Assembly: GCF_003634615.1 (NCBI RefSeq)
Contig: NZ_RBKX01000001.1
Location: 3,720,001 to 3,784,000 of the forward strand
Source: Flavobacterium sp. 102
GTDB lineage: Bacteria > Bacteroidota > Bacteroidia > Flavobacteriales > Flavobacteriaceae
DNA length: 64,000 nucleotides
Direction: 5' to 3'
How positions within the stretch are numbered: position 1 is the first letter of the stretch; each line of letters begins with the position of its first letter. Shown here piece after piece: positions 16,772-27,308 of the stretch. The translations under genes and the position numbers were made by a program. A model generated the notes under the pieces. It had not been told where the DNA came from and did not search any database. It worked only from the letters and a program-made list of their open reading frames with translations.

Positions 16772-18550
16772 TTACATTCTTTCCGGAACTTCTATTCCCA
16801 ATAGTTTGAAGGCTGATTTTATGGTTTCGCCCACTTTTTTAGAAAGTTGGACTCTGAAGGTTTTCTTAGTCAAATCTTCTTCGCCTAAAATTGACACTGA
16901 TTGGTAGAACGAGTTGTATTCTTTCACCAATTCATAGGTATAATTGGCCACCAAAGCCGGACTGTGATTGTGAGCAGCGTTTTGAATTACTTCAGGAAAA
17001 AGTTCAATTTGCTTGATAAGTTCCTTTTCTTTTGAATGAAGCACCTCAACTGCGCTCGGTGAAACAATATCGAAATTCGCTTTGCGCAAAATCGATTGGA
17101 TACGCGCATAAGTATATTGAATAAATGGACCTGTGTTGCCGGCGAAATCTACGGATTCTTCCGGGTTGAACAGAATTTGTTTTTTTGGATCTACTTTCAG
17201 AATATAATATTTCAAAGCGCCTAAACCAATCGTTCTGAAAAGTTTGGCTTTTTCTTCTGTTGAATAACCTTCTAATTTACCTAATTCCGTTGAAATTCTA
17301 CCAGCGGTTTCGGTCATTTCCTCCATTAAATCATCAGCATCTACAACCGTTCCTTCACGAGATTTCATTTTTCCCGAAGGCAATTCGACCATACCGTATG
17401 ACAAATGGAACAAACTTTCAGCCCAATCAAATCCGAGTTTTTTCAGAATTAAGAACAGTACTTTAAAGTGATAATCTTGTTCGTTTCCAACGGTATAAAC
17501 CATTCCGCCGACATCCGGAAAATCTTTTACACGTTGGATAGCGGTTCCAATATCTTGCGTCATATAAACTGCGGTTCCATCTGAGCGCAACACAATTTTT
17601 CTGTCTAAACCATCTTCAGTTAAGTCAATCCAAACCGAACCATCCGGATCTTTTTCGAAAATGCCTTTTTCTAAACCAAATTGTACTACTTCTTTCCCTA
17701 ACAAATAAGTATTGCTTTCATAATAATAACTATCGAAATCAACACCCAAATTTTTATACGTTAGGGCAAAACCGTCGTAAACCCATTGGTTCATTTTTTG
17801 CCACAATTCAATTACTTCGGGTTTTCCGGCTTCCCAATCTAAAAGCATTCTTTGGGCTTCTACAATGATTGGCGCTTGTTTTTTGGCTTCGTCCTCTGTT
17901 TTTCCTTGGGCAATTAAATCATTGATTTGCGCTTTGTATTCTTGGTCAAATTTGACATAGAAATTTCCAACCAACTTATCGCCTTTTAAACCGGCTGATT
18001 CCGGTGTTTGGCCTTCGCCGAATTTTTGCCAAGCCAACATTGATTTACAAATGTGAATTCCGCGATCATTGATGATTTGGGTTTTGTAGACTTTTTTGCC
18101 CGAAGCTTTGATAATTTCGGCCACTGAATACCCTAAAAGATTGTTACGAACGTGACCTAAATGCAGCGGCTTATTGGTATTTGGTGATGAATATTCTACC
18201 ATTACCGCCTTTTCATTTGGCGAAGCCGAAACGAATCCGAAATTTTCATCAGCTATGATATTGTTGAAGAAATTCAAATAATAATCATCAGAAACAACAA
18301 TATTTAAAAAGCCTGAAACGACATTAAAACGAACCACATCTTCAACATTGGCTACAAGATAATCTCCGATTTTAGTTCCGATTTCGATTGGATTTCCTTT
18401 GATGACTTTCAGCAACGGAAAAATAACCATCGTGATATCGCCTTCAAAATCTTTGCGGGTCAACTGAAACTCTACCCTTTCAACAGTGATATTGAAAAGT
18501 TCTTGAATTGCGACTTGAATGTGACTCGTTAAAATTTGTGAAAGCTTCAT
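16772..18550 (-). CDS. argS: Arginyl-tRNA synthetase
   Basis: Class I synthetase charging tRNA-Arg. 592 residues, normal length. N-terminal Add-1 domain, then the HIGH motif as HLGH inside NTNKPLHLGHVRNN (residue ~128). The KMSKS-like loop is GKMKSREGTVV, the relaxed form known in many ArgRS. Anticodon-binding helical domain at the C terminus with the family-type ending GIEVPERM. No irregularity. A -7 promoter element is 21 bases upstream. Confidence 0.98.
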   Translation of the reverse strand: MKLSQILTSHIQVAIQELFNITVERVEFQLTRKDFEGDITMVIFPLLKVIKGNPIEIGTKIGDYLVANVEDVVRFNVVSGFLNIVVSDDYYLNFFNNIIADENFGFVSASPNEKAVMVEYSSPNTNKPLHLGHVRNNLLGYSVAEIIKASGKKVYKTQIINDRGIHICKSMLAWQKFGEGQTPESAGLKGDKLVGNFYVKFDQEYKAQINDLIAQGKTEDEAKKQAPIIVEAQRMLLDWEAGKPEVIELWQKMNQWVYDGFALTYKNLGVDFDSYYYESNTYLLGKEVVQFGLEKGIFEKDPDGSVWIDLTEDGLDRKIVLRSDGTAVYMTQDIGTAIQRVKDFPDVGGMVYTVGNEQDYHFKVLFLILKKLGFDWAESLFHLSYGMVELPSGKMKSREGTVVDADDLMEEMTETAGRISTELGKLEGYSTEEKAKLFRTIGLGALKYYILKVDPKKQILFNPEESVDFAGNTGPFIQYTYARIQSILRKANFDIVSPSAVEVLHSKEKELIKQIELFPEVIQNAAHNHSPALVANYTYELVKEYNSFYQSVSILGEEDLTKKTFRVQLSKKVGETIKSAFKLLGIEVPERM

Positions 18551-18571
18551 GTTAATTTATTTATTGGCTGA

Positions 18572-18579
18572 CAAAGATA
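18572..18579 (-). promoter_or_regulatory. -7 element of the argS promoter
   Basis: TATCTTTG on the minus strand, an exact TAnnTTTG match 21 bases before the argS start; no TTG at the expected -33 position. Confidence 0.55.
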
Positions 18580-18763
18580 AACATTAGAAAATAAATTTTT
18601 AGGAATTGGTTTTGGAATATAAAAAGTAATAATCAGCAAGTTAAAATCGATGTATTTGTAAGTTTAATACTTAATTAAATTAAATTATCATGCATTTCAT
18701 CGATTTTATTTGCTTTTAAACGATGATATCATGCATATTTGCTTTGTCAAAATCCCCCAAATC

Positions 18764-21700
18764 ATGAAAAAGCTATTACTAATTATTACAATCTTAACAG
18801 TTACATTAGGTTTCTCACAATCTGTAACAGTGAGTACTACTAGTCATTCAGTACCACAATTGGTTAACAACGTTTTAATCAATTCCCCATGTGTATCGGC
18901 AACTAACATTACATGGAGCACTGGTTCAAATTTTGGTTCGACCAATGGTATTGGATTCTTTCAAAACACCAATCCCAATTTCCCAATGCAAAGCGGTGTC
19001 GTTTTGAGCACCGGAGATGCCTTAAATGCTCCGGGACCAAATACCTCAATTTTAAATGATGGTTCTGCTGCTTGGCCAGGAGATGCGAGTCTTGAAGCTA
19101 CATTAGCAGCGGCAGGCATTCCGATGGTTTCTTCAAATGCAACCGTATTAGAATTTGACTTTACGCCAATTTCTCCCAATTTTAGTTTTGATTTTATATT
19201 TGCTTCAGAAGAATACGGAAATTTCCAATGTCAATATTCTGATGCATTTGCTTTTTTATTGACCAATATGAATACCGGAATTACTACCAATTTGGCTGTT
19301 GTTCCCAATACCAATGAACCTATCTCTGTTATAACCATTAGAGATTTTCTATTTAATTCATCTTGTGGTTCGGCTAATTCACAATATTTTGGAAGTTTTA
19401 ATGGTGGTTCCGGTGCTGCAGGCGCTGCCACTAATTTTAATGGACAAACTACAGTAATGACTGCTGCTTCCGTTTTAACGCCTGGAGTACCTTATCATAT
19501 TAAATTAGTGATTGCTGATAGATTAGATCCACAGTCAGATTCAGCAATTTTTATGTCCTCTGACAGTTTTAACATCGGACAAGATGTTTTAGGTCAAGAT
19601 TTTACTTTATCTACCAATACCGCTTTATGTCATGGTGCAAGTTTGACTTTAGATACTGGTTTAAGTGCAACTGAATATTCGTTTGTTTGGTCAAATGGTG
19701 AAAGTATAATTCCTAACGAAACAGGCCCTTCCTTAACCATAAATCAAGCCGGAAATTACACTGTAACCTATCTGAATAATAATAATCTTTGTCAACCGAT
19801 TTCAGATTCGGTAATTGTTGAATACAATGCTGAAATAGTATCGCCGAATCCAAGAGATTTGTTTAGATGTGATACAGGCGCTGCCACTTATACATACAAT
19901 TTAGATTCCAATACCAGTAGAGTTAAACAAGGATTAGACCCATTAACCGTTGTAACCTATCACCTTTCTGCAAATGATGCTACAAACGACGTAAGCCCTT
20001 TGTCATTAGCATATGATAGCACACCAGGACAAGTGATTTATGTTAGAATTGAATTACCGAACGGTTGTTTTACTGTAAAGTCATTTTCTATATTAACTGC
20101 ACAGGCTCCAACAGCCACACAACCACAAAATTTAACCCTTTGTGCTCGATCACAAACTCAGCTCAACGCTCGATTTGATTTAAACCAACAAAGCGCTGTA
20201 ATACTGAATGGACAATCTACATCAATTTACACCGTAAGATATTTTACCTCATCAAACAATGCAATAGATAATATCAATCCAATTACGGGTTTAGGAAATT
20301 ATTTATCAACCGGACAAACTATCTATGTAAGAGTGTATACAACTTCAGACCCATCATGTTTTAACATCACAAGTTTTGATTTAATTGTAACGCCATTACC
20401 TATTGTTGACGATTTAGAAGATGTATTAATTTGTTCAAATTATATTCTACAGCCTTTAGTAAATGGAAACTACTTTACTGCAACAAATGGTGGCGGTACT
20501 ATGATGCATGCCGGTGATGTGATTTCAGAAACAACAACATTGTATATCTATAATCAACCCGGCGGTCCTGGCAGCTGTGGTGCTACTAGTTCTTTTACAA
20601 TTACAATAATTGACACCACTGATATGACTCCGGATGATGTAGTCAATTGTGGAAGCTATACTTTACCTTCATTAGAGTTGGGAAAATACTACACTGGTCC
20701 GGGTGCAACCGGAACGGAAATTCCGGCCGGAACTGTTATCAGTTCATCTCAAACAATATATTATTATTTTATAACAGTGACACCTCCTGTTTGTAATGTT
20801 GACTCTAGTTTTACAGTTACCATTATTCCAACCGTTGAAGTTGGAGAAAGAGCTAATGTATTCGAGTGTTCTTCTTATACTTTACCTGCTTTATCTTTAG
20901 GAAATTATTTTACAGGTCCCAATGGAAGTGGAACACAACTTGCAGCAGGAACACAAATTACAACCAGTCAAACAATTTATGTTTTTGCCACTACAACCGG
21001 CACAACACCATGTAGTGATGAAGATCGTTTTGAAGTAATTATTGGATTAACTCCTCCGCAAAATATTTCACAATGTAACGGTTATACTTTACCACAATTA
21101 GCGGTTGGAAATTATTTCACTGGTCCAAATGGAACAGGACAACAAATTCCTGGTGGAACAGTAATCAACACAAGCACAACTGTATATATTTATGCACAAA
21201 CTACAAGTGGAGGACCAAATTGTACCGATAATTTATTCTTTACTCTAAACATTTCGCAACCGAATATTGATACTTTAAGTGACGTAACAGTTTGTGAGAG
21301 TTATACTTTACCAACATTAACCAATGGAGAATATTATACTGAAACTGATGGTACAGGTATGCAGTTATATCCTGGTGATGTGATAATTGCAACCCAAACT
21401 CTTTATATTTTCAAAAGATTAAACAGCACTTGTTTTAATCAATCAAGTTTTACGGTTACTATAAATCCTTTGCCTGCTATAAGCTCCAGATCGGACATTG
21501 ATATCTGTGACCAATATGTATTGACTCCTTTACAAATTGGTAGTTATTACACCGGTCCGGATGGAACAGGAACTATGATTCCCGGAGGAACAGTTATAAC
21601 AACATCTCAGAGAATTTACATTTATGCCATTTCTAATACTACGCCGGCTTGTAGTGCCCAAAATAGTTTTGAAATAAATATTTTCTCTACCTCTGCAGAT

Positions 21701-23374
21701 GTGGTTGCTGATGTAACAACCTGTGATAGTTTCACTTTGCCAACATTAACACCAAATAATAAATATTTTACGCAATCAGGTGGTCCAAACGGAATTGGGA
21801 CAGAAATTTTACCAGGAACTGCAATTACTACTAGTCAAACCATTTATATTTATAAAGAGTCTGAAATCAGAACAGCATTCTCTTGTATTGATGAAAACTC
21901 ATTCAACGTTACTATAAATCACACGCCAGTAATTCCGGCTGTGGCTAATGTTTTTGCTTGTAATTCTTATGTTTTAAACCCATTAACTGTGGGCAACTAT
22001 TATACAGGTCCGAACGGAACCGGAACTTTATTAAATGCAGGTGAGACTATAACTTCATCTCAAACAGTATATATTTTTGCAAGAACAAATACAACCCCGG
22101 ACTGTACAAGCGAAACCAGCTTTAACATCACAATTTTCAATGTTGATAATACCCCAAATGTAACTATTTGCGAAAGCTATACTTTACCTGCATTAAGCGT
22201 TGGTAACTATTTTACCGGACCAAATGGTACTGGAACACCTTTGGCTGCCGGAACTACATTATCAACATCGCAAACCATATACATTTATGCCCTTTCGCCT
22301 TTTACTCCAAGTTGTGCTGATGAGGTTTCATTTACGTTAACCATAATTGATACGCCTATCGCTAATATCGTTCCGGTTGCTCAAAGAACAGTATGTGATG
22401 AAGACGGCACAAATGATGGTGTAACTTCTTTTGATTTAACAAGTTTGTCAACTACCGTTTTAGGAACCCAAACCGGCAGCGAGTTTACGGTTGCCTACTA
22501 CGCAACTTTAGCTGATGCTTCAAACCAATCCAATGCTATTGCAACTACTACACTTTCTACAGTATATGTTAGAGTTAGCAATACCTTAGCAGCAAGCTGT
22601 TTTGATATCAAACCAATAACAATTATTGTAAATACTTTACCTGTTCCAACACCGCTGGATGGCGTAATCTGTTTTGACAGTGAAACACAAACACTTTTAA
22701 ATGCTTACAATATCTTTAGTGGACTCAGTACAGCAACACATACTTTTGTTTGGACAAATGATCAAGGAGTAACAGTTGGAACCGGAAATAATTACACCGC
22801 AGTATTACCGGGAGTTTATACCTTAGTCGCTACTCGAATCTCAACAGGATGTAGTTCAGAACCTGTTAATGTGAACGTTGTTGCCTCTGAACCAGCTGTT
22901 GTCACCTATACTGTTACAGAAGATTTTTCAGATTCACAATCTATTACTGTTGTTGCTACCGGTCAAGGAAACAATTTTGAATACCAATTGGACAATGGTT
23001 CGTTCCAAGACAATCCGGTTTTTGAAAATGTTTTGTCTGGCATACATACTATCACTGTGAGAGATAAATATGGTTGTGGTTCAACTACCATTCAAGCTAT
23101 AGTAATCAACTATCCTAAATACTTCACACCAAATAGTGATGGAACCCACGACACTTGGAATATCCCAAATTTATCAAACCAACCAACAGCCAATATTACA
23201 ATCTATGACCGATATGGAAAAACGATTAAACAAATAAGACCAAGCGGAAGTGGTTGGGACGGAACTTACAACGGAAATATGATGCCTTCAGATGATTATT
23301 GGTTTGTAGTTACTTATACCGATGAAAATCAAACAACAAAAGAATTCAAGGCGCATTTTGCCATGAAACGATAA
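18764..23374 (+). CDS. Large repeat adhesin: choice-of-anchor L domain, nine ~72-residue repeats, T9SS type B sorting domain
   Basis: 1536 residues from ATG 18764, chosen because it begins the signal peptide (MKKLLLIITILTVTLGFSQ); an upstream ATG at 18710 only adds 18 residues before it. Residues ~25-270 match the choice-of-anchor L type (FDFIFASEEYGNFQCQYSDA). Two repeats with Y-V-R strands follow (~380-550), then nine related units at ~550-1197 with the theme C-x-S-Y-T-L-P-x-L, G-N-Y-F-T-G-P-N-G-T-G, T-S-Q-T-I-Y-I-Y. The end (~1447-1536) is the gliding-motility-associated C-terminal domain: YFTPNSDGTHDTW, ITIYDRYGK, GWDGTYNG, DYWFVVTY. So it is exported by the type IX system and surface-attached. 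Ligand unknown. Confidence 0.9.
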   Translation: MKKLLLIITILTVTLGFSQSVTVSTTSHSVPQLVNNVLINSPCVSATNITWSTGSNFGSTNGIGFFQNTNPNFPMQSGVVLSTGDALNAPGPNTSILNDGSAAWPGDASLEATLAAAGIPMVSSNATVLEFDFTPISPNFSFDFIFASEEYGNFQCQYSDAFAFLLTNMNTGITTNLAVVPNTNEPISVITIRDFLFNSSCGSANSQYFGSFNGGSGAAGAATNFNGQTTVMTAASVLTPGVPYHIKLVIADRLDPQSDSAIFMSSDSFNIGQDVLGQDFTLSTNTALCHGASLTLDTGLSATEYSFVWSNGESIIPNETGPSLTINQAGNYTVTYLNNNNLCQPISDSVIVEYNAEIVSPNPRDLFRCDTGAATYTYNLDSNTSRVKQGLDPLTVVTYHLSANDATNDVSPLSLAYDSTPGQVIYVRIELPNGCFTVKSFSILTAQAPTATQPQNLTLCARSQTQLNARFDLNQQSAVILNGQSTSIYTVRYFTSSNNAIDNINPITGLGNYLSTGQTIYVRVYTTSDPSCFNITSFDLIVTPLPIVDDLEDVLICSNYILQPLVNGNYFTATNGGGTMMHAGDVISETTTLYIYNQPGGPGSCGATSSFTITIIDTTDMTPDDVVNCGSYTLPSLELGKYYTGPGATGTEIPAGTVISSSQTIYYYFITVTPPVCNVDSSFTVTIIPTVEVGERANVFECSSYTLPALSLGNYFTGPNGSGTQLAAGTQITTSQTIYVFATTTGTTPCSDEDRFEVIIGLTPPQNISQCNGYTLPQLAVGNYFTGPNGTGQQIPGGTVINTSTTVYIYAQTTSGGPNCTDNLFFTLNISQPNIDTLSDVTVCESYTLPTLTNGEYYTETDGTGMQLYPGDVIIATQTLYIFKRLNSTCFNQSSFTVTINPLPAISSRSDIDICDQYVLTPLQIGSYYTGPDGTGTMIPGGTVITTSQRIYIYAISNTTPACSAQNSFEINIFSTSADVVADVTTCDSFTLPTLTPNNKYFTQSGGPNGIGTEILPGTAITTSQTIYIYKESEIRTAFSCIDENSFNVTINHTPVIPAVANVFACNSYVLNPLTVGNYYTGPNGTGTLLNAGETITSSQTVYIFARTNTTPDCTSETSFNITIFNVDNTPNVTICESYTLPALSVGNYFTGPNGTGTPLAAGTTLSTSQTIYIYALSPFTPSCADEVSFTLTIIDTPIANIVPVAQRTVCDEDGTNDGVTSFDLTSLSTTVLGTQTGSEFTVAYYATLADASNQSNAIATTTLSTVYVRVSNTLAASCFDIKPITIIVNTLPVPTPLDGVICFDSETQTLLNAYNIFSGLSTATHTFVWTNDQGVTVGTGNNYTAVLPGVYTLVATRISTGCSSEPVNVNVVASEPAVVTYTVTEDFSDSQSITVVATGQGNNFEYQLDNGSFQDNPVFENVLSGIHTITVRDKYGCGSTTIQAIVINYPKYFTPNSDGTHDTWNIPNLSNQPTANITIYDRYGKTIKQIRPSGSGWDGTYNGNMMPSDDYWFVVTYTDENQTTKEFKAHFAMKR
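20413..22356 (+). repeat. Nine tandem ~216-base (72-codon) repeats inside the adhesin gene
   Basis: Each unit encodes a paired theme of C-x-S-Y-x-L-P-x-L, then G-x-Y-[YF]-T-G-P-x-G-x-G-T, then S-Q-T-I-Y-I-[YF]. The nine units diverge at the DNA level, so they are old duplications and not recent slippage. One unit (codons near 21720-21930) is longer, with an inserted Gly-rich loop. Confidence 0.85.
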
Positions 23375-23394
23375 TTTCAATATTATACATCATC

Positions 23395-23427
23395 AAAAAC
23401 TCTCAAAATATTTTTGAGAGTTTTTTT
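23395..23427 (+). terminator. Terminator of the adhesin gene
   Basis: AAAACTCTCAAAA pairs with TTTTGAGAGTTTT, followed by seven T. Confidence 0.9.
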
Positions 23428-23545
23428 GTTTTTACTGTAACAAATAATTGCTTTCCAAGTCTACTTGGTTGAATAAAATTAACAACTGTTAAAGAATCAT
23501 CTTTACCAGTAATAATCTCAACATTAAATCATCAATTAAAACAAA

Positions 23546-26002
23546 ATGAAATTTAAATTATTATTTCTTTTAGTAGTCTGTAATTTTTCTATTCTAATGG
23601 CTCAAGTTCCATCAACTAACGGTCCTGGTGTAATCACCGGAAAAGTAATAGACAAAAACAGCAAACAACCTATTCCCTATGTGAATGTATCGATTTTAGA
23701 AGATGCAAAAATCATCACCGGTGGAATTACTCTGGAAAATGGAAACTTTTCTATCAAAGGTTTGGCTTTAAAAAAATACACCGTTGAAATTCAATTTATT
23801 GGATATAAAAAAGTGACCCAAGCAGTTACTTTGTCAGAAAGCGACAAAACCATTAACTTAAACACTATTTCAATTGAAGAAGAAGCAGTACAATTAGCCG
23901 GTGTTGAAATTGTAAAAGAACGTTCTACTATCGAGCAAAAAATTGACAGAAAAGTGGTTAATGTTGGTAAAGATTTAATTGCTTCCGGAAATACAGCTTC
24001 TGAAATTATGAATAATATTCCAACCGTAAGTGTTGATCCGCAAACGAAAGAATTGAGTTTAAGAGGAAACTCCAACGTAAGAGTATTGATTGACGGAAAA
24101 CCATCTAACATTGACGCTGCTCAATTGCTACAACAAATCCCGTCATCTTCTATCAAACAAATTGAGTTGATTACCAATCCTTCTGCCAAATACAATCCTG
24201 AAGGAATGAGTGGTATCATCAACATTATTTTACACAAAAACTCGCAAGAAGGTTTTAACGGAAGCATCAATTCCGGTGTCACTTTTGGAGTAACTCCGAA
24301 AGTAAATTCGGCTTTGAATCTTAATTATAAAGTAGGAAAAGTGAATTTCTACACTAATTATGGTTTCAATCATGGTCAGAATGAAAACGATGGTTATATC
24401 AACAGTTTCAGACCTCTTTTGGAAAACAATCAAAAATTTGGTGGTTCAAACTTGAATACTTCTCATCTGATTAAATTAGGTATGGATTATTTTATCAATG
24501 AAAAAAATACCATTTCCTTTTACACCAATCAAAACATTGTAAATGGCGGTGGGAATGGCTTTACATTTGCTGACTATGAAAATTCATTGTTGAGAGATTC
24601 AAGACAAACTTCTGATTCTGACACTGAAAACTATACGCAAACTTATGATGTTGCTTACAAACATGATTTTACTAAAAAGGGGGAAACTTTCGATTTCCAA
24701 GCCAACTTTTCTACTACAAAAAGTCCTGAAATAACGGATTATGAATTCACTCAAACCAATCCAACTTCAACCAGATTCACCAACAACGATATTGAGCGTG
24801 ATACTGATTATTTGCAAATCAACTTGGATTATGTAAACCCGTTATCGGAAACCGTTAAATTGGAAATTGGTGCCGAAACGCGTCTTCAAAAAATCACCAA
24901 TGATTTTGACGAAACCATCAGCGAACCTTCTGAATCTTATAACAGACAAGGGAATTCTGCTTTTGAATTCACCAGAAATATCCATTCGTTTTATGCAAAC
25001 CTAGGAAAGCAATGGAAAAAATGGAGTGTTCAAGCCGGAGTAAGATTAGAACAATATGAAATCGACGGTGATTTTGAAAATGTCGTGACTTCCTCAAATC
25101 CGACAGAAAACATTAATGACCAAAGTAATATTAAAGACGATATCTTCTCGGTTTATCCATCGGTATTCTTCAATTATAAAGCGAGTGATAAAGACTCTTT
25201 TAACTTTAATTATTCAAGACGTGTTGACCGACCAAGCATCGGACAAATCAGCCCGATTAGAGAATGGACAACACCATTGGTAGAATCAAGAGGAAATCCT
25301 TCATTGGAACCGCAATTCACCAACTCTTTTGAAGTAAACTACACCAGAATTACCAAAATCGGTTCTATTACTTCGGGTGTTTTCTACAGACAAATCAATG
25401 ATGAAATCGGTAGAATCATTTATAAAAACCCTGACAACAACAATCAAGATATCATTTCTTATGACAATTTTGATGACAATAGTGCTGTTGGCGCGGAAGT
25501 TTCTGCCAACTTAAAATTAACACCGTGGTGGTCAGTGAATGCCAGTAGTGATGCTTATTTCAAAAAAGTGAGAGGGACGGTTCAAAACGCCAATACCCAA
25601 GAACAAGAAAGAGCAGAAGCCGATGTAGTTATCTTCAACGCAAGAATTAACAACAACTTTGTAGCGACCAAAAAATTAAGATTCAATTTATTTGCGATGT
25701 ACAGAGGAAAAGATTTAGGATTACAGTTTGAAAGAAAACCTATGTATAAAATGGATATTGGCTCAACTTATACTATTCTGAAAGGAAAAGGAAGTATCAC
25801 AGCCAGAGTAAATGACGTTTTTGAAACGATGCATTTTGCTTTTGACGGAAGTATTCCTTATCGTCAAGTCGGAGCCTTTTACTGGGAAAGTCAAACATTC
25901 TACGTAGGATTCAATTATATGTTTGGTGGCGGTAAAAATAGTGCTATGCAACGCAAGCAAAGAGATCAAAACGAAACACAAGGTAGTGGTGGCCTTTTAT
26001 AA
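23546..26002 (+). CDS. Outer-membrane beta-barrel protein, TonB-receptor-like with carboxypeptidase-regulatory N terminus
   Basis: 818 residues. Signal peptide to about residue 19 (CNFSILMAQ). Carboxypeptidase-regulatory-like domain about 28-110 (GKVIDKNSKQPIPYVNVSIL). A plug-like segment about 130-228 (DLIASGNTASEIMNNIPTVS, RGNSNVRVLIDGKP, IKQIELITNPSAKYNPEG) leads into a long barrel of the outer membrane beta-barrel type 3 family. The end NYMFGGGKNSAMQRKQRD is followed by a short polar tail rather than a terminal Phe. Proteins of this type are often in flavobacterial genomes near regulators or peptidases; substrate unknown. It is a single gene with its own terminator. Confidence 0.88.
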   Translation: MKFKLLFLLVVCNFSILMAQVPSTNGPGVITGKVIDKNSKQPIPYVNVSILEDAKIITGGITLENGNFSIKGLALKKYTVEIQFIGYKKVTQAVTLSESDKTINLNTISIEEEAVQLAGVEIVKERSTIEQKIDRKVVNVGKDLIASGNTASEIMNNIPTVSVDPQTKELSLRGNSNVRVLIDGKPSNIDAAQLLQQIPSSSIKQIELITNPSAKYNPEGMSGIINIILHKNSQEGFNGSINSGVTFGVTPKVNSALNLNYKVGKVNFYTNYGFNHGQNENDGYINSFRPLLENNQKFGGSNLNTSHLIKLGMDYFINEKNTISFYTNQNIVNGGGNGFTFADYENSLLRDSRQTSDSDTENYTQTYDVAYKHDFTKKGETFDFQANFSTTKSPEITDYEFTQTNPTSTRFTNNDIERDTDYLQINLDYVNPLSETVKLEIGAETRLQKITNDFDETISEPSESYNRQGNSAFEFTRNIHSFYANLGKQWKKWSVQAGVRLEQYEIDGDFENVVTSSNPTENINDQSNIKDDIFSVYPSVFFNYKASDKDSFNFNYSRRVDRPSIGQISPIREWTTPLVESRGNPSLEPQFTNSFEVNYTRITKIGSITSGVFYRQINDEIGRIIYKNPDNNNQDIISYDNFDDNSAVGAEVSANLKLTPWWSVNASSDAYFKKVRGTVQNANTQEQERAEADVVIFNARINNNFVATKKLRFNLFAMYRGKDLGLQFERKPMYKMDIGSTYTILKGKGSITARVNDVFETMHFAFDGSIPYRQVGAFYWESQTFYVGFNYMFGGGKNSAMQRKQRDQNETQGSGGLL

Positions 26003-26035
26003 TTATCACAAGGATTATTTGAATTAGTTGTTATG

Positions 26036-26064
26036 AAAAAGCCAAACGTAAAGTTTGGCTTTTT
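26036..26064. terminator. Bidirectional terminator between the barrel gene and fabH
   Basis: AAAAAGCCAAAC pairs with GTTTGGCTTTTT around loop GTAAA, between convergent genes. Confidence 0.92.
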
Positions 26065-26085
26065 CTATTTATAAAAGTTAGGTTT

Positions 26086-27093
26086 CTACCACTTTATGAT
26101 GGCACTTGCCCAAGTAAATCCACTACCGAAAGCCGCTAAAACAATCGTATCGCCTTCTTTGATTTTACCTTGCTCCCAAGCTTCAGTCAAAGCAATCGGA
26201 ATGGAAGCCGCAGTGGTATTTCCATATTTTTGAATGTTATTGAATACTTGGTCATCGGTCAATTTGAATTTTTGCTGAATAAACTGTGAAATTCTCAAAT
26301 TCGCCTGATGCGGAATCAATAAATCAATGTCAGAAACCTGTAAATTATTGGCTTGCAAGCCTTCGTTAATCACTTCGCTGAAACGAACTACCGCATTTTT
26401 AAACACAAATTGTCCGTTCATATAAGGAAAGTAACTTTCGTCTTCCGGATTATTCTCTGCGATAATATCAGTAACCCATCTTCCGCCCATTCCGGGTGCT
26501 AAAACCGCTAATTCTTTCGCGTGTTCTCCTTCTGAATGCAAATGAGTTGACAAGATTCCTTTAGACACATCTTCCTCTCTACTCAACATTGCGGCTCCGG
26601 CACCATCCCCAAAAATAACCGAAACACCTCTACCTCTATCGGTCATGTCTAATCCTAAAGATTGCAACTCAGAAGCGACAACCAAAATATTTTTATACAT
26701 TCCGGTTTTGATGTATTGATCGGCAACAGATAAGGCATAAATAAAACCCGAACATTGGTTGCGAATGTCCAAAGCACCAATCGTTTTCAATCCCAATTCT
26801 TTTTGCAAAGCCACACCAGGACCGGGAAAATAAAAATCGGGTGAAATAGTAGCGAATACTATAAAATCTATATCGTCATTAGCAACACCTGAACGTTCTA
26901 TAGCAATTTTGGCCGCTTTTACGCCCATTGTAGTGGTGGTATCTTCACCTCTTTTGATGTGTCTTCTTTCTTTAATGCCGGTTCGTTCCTGAATCCATTC
27001 GTCATTGGTATCCATTATTTTGGCCAAATCATCATTGGTCACCACATTATCCGGAACATAAAACCCTAAACCTGTTATTTTGGAGTGAAACAT
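26086..27093 (-). CDS. fabH: Beta-ketoacyl-ACP synthase III (KAS III)
   Basis: Condenses acetyl- or branched acyl-CoA with malonyl-ACP to start fatty acid synthesis. 335 residues. Catalytic Cys in IRNQCSGFIYAL (~residue 114), His in LLIPHQANLRI (~260) and Asn in YGNTTAASIP (~290), the complete C-H-N triad. N terminus GLGFYVPDNVVTNDDL is typical. It stands alone, without a plsX or rpmF neighbour in this window. It may be one of several FabH copies in the genome. A -7 promoter element is 31 bases upstream. Confidence 0.95.
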   Translation of the reverse strand: MFHSKITGLGFYVPDNVVTNDDLAKIMDTNDEWIQERTGIKERRHIKRGEDTTTTMGVKAAKIAIERSGVANDDIDFIVFATISPDFYFPGPGVALQKELGLKTIGALDIRNQCSGFIYALSVADQYIKTGMYKNILVVASELQSLGLDMTDRGRGVSVIFGDGAGAAMLSREEDVSKGILSTHLHSEGEHAKELAVLAPGMGGRWVTDIIAENNPEDESYFPYMNGQFVFKNAVVRFSEVINEGLQANNLQVSDIDLLIPHQANLRISQFIQQKFKLTDDQVFNNIQKYGNTTAASIPIALTEAWEQGKIKEGDTIVLAAFGSGFTWASAIIKW

Positions 27094-27124
27094 ATTCTTT
27101 GCTTATTTAATAAAATGAGAACAG

Positions 27125-27132
27125 CAAATTTA
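27125..27132 (-). promoter_or_regulatory. -7 element of the fabH promoter
   Basis: TAAATTTG on the minus strand fits TAnnTTTG, about 31 bases before the fabH start. Confidence 0.55.
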
Positions 27133-27308
27133 ACAATCTTATATTTCTAAAAGCCCTTTTTGGATTCAATTTTGAAAATTAGCAAAAATGACCAATCCTT
27201 AGCCGTTGTTTTTCAGGATTAAATTTAACAAAATCTTAAAATTATTGTAACCATTATAAAGTAATTTAGACCAACTATTTAAATCAATTTTAAACCAACT
27301 AACAGCAT

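Noticed and set aside
18551..18763. tRNA or small RNA between argS and the adhesin gene
   Set aside because: No cloverleaf, no G+C-rich segment; only AT-rich leader sequence and the argS -7 element.
20413..22356. CRISPR-like array
   Set aside because: The periodicity is in-frame protein repeats of 72 codons with diverged DNA, not short direct repeats with spacers.
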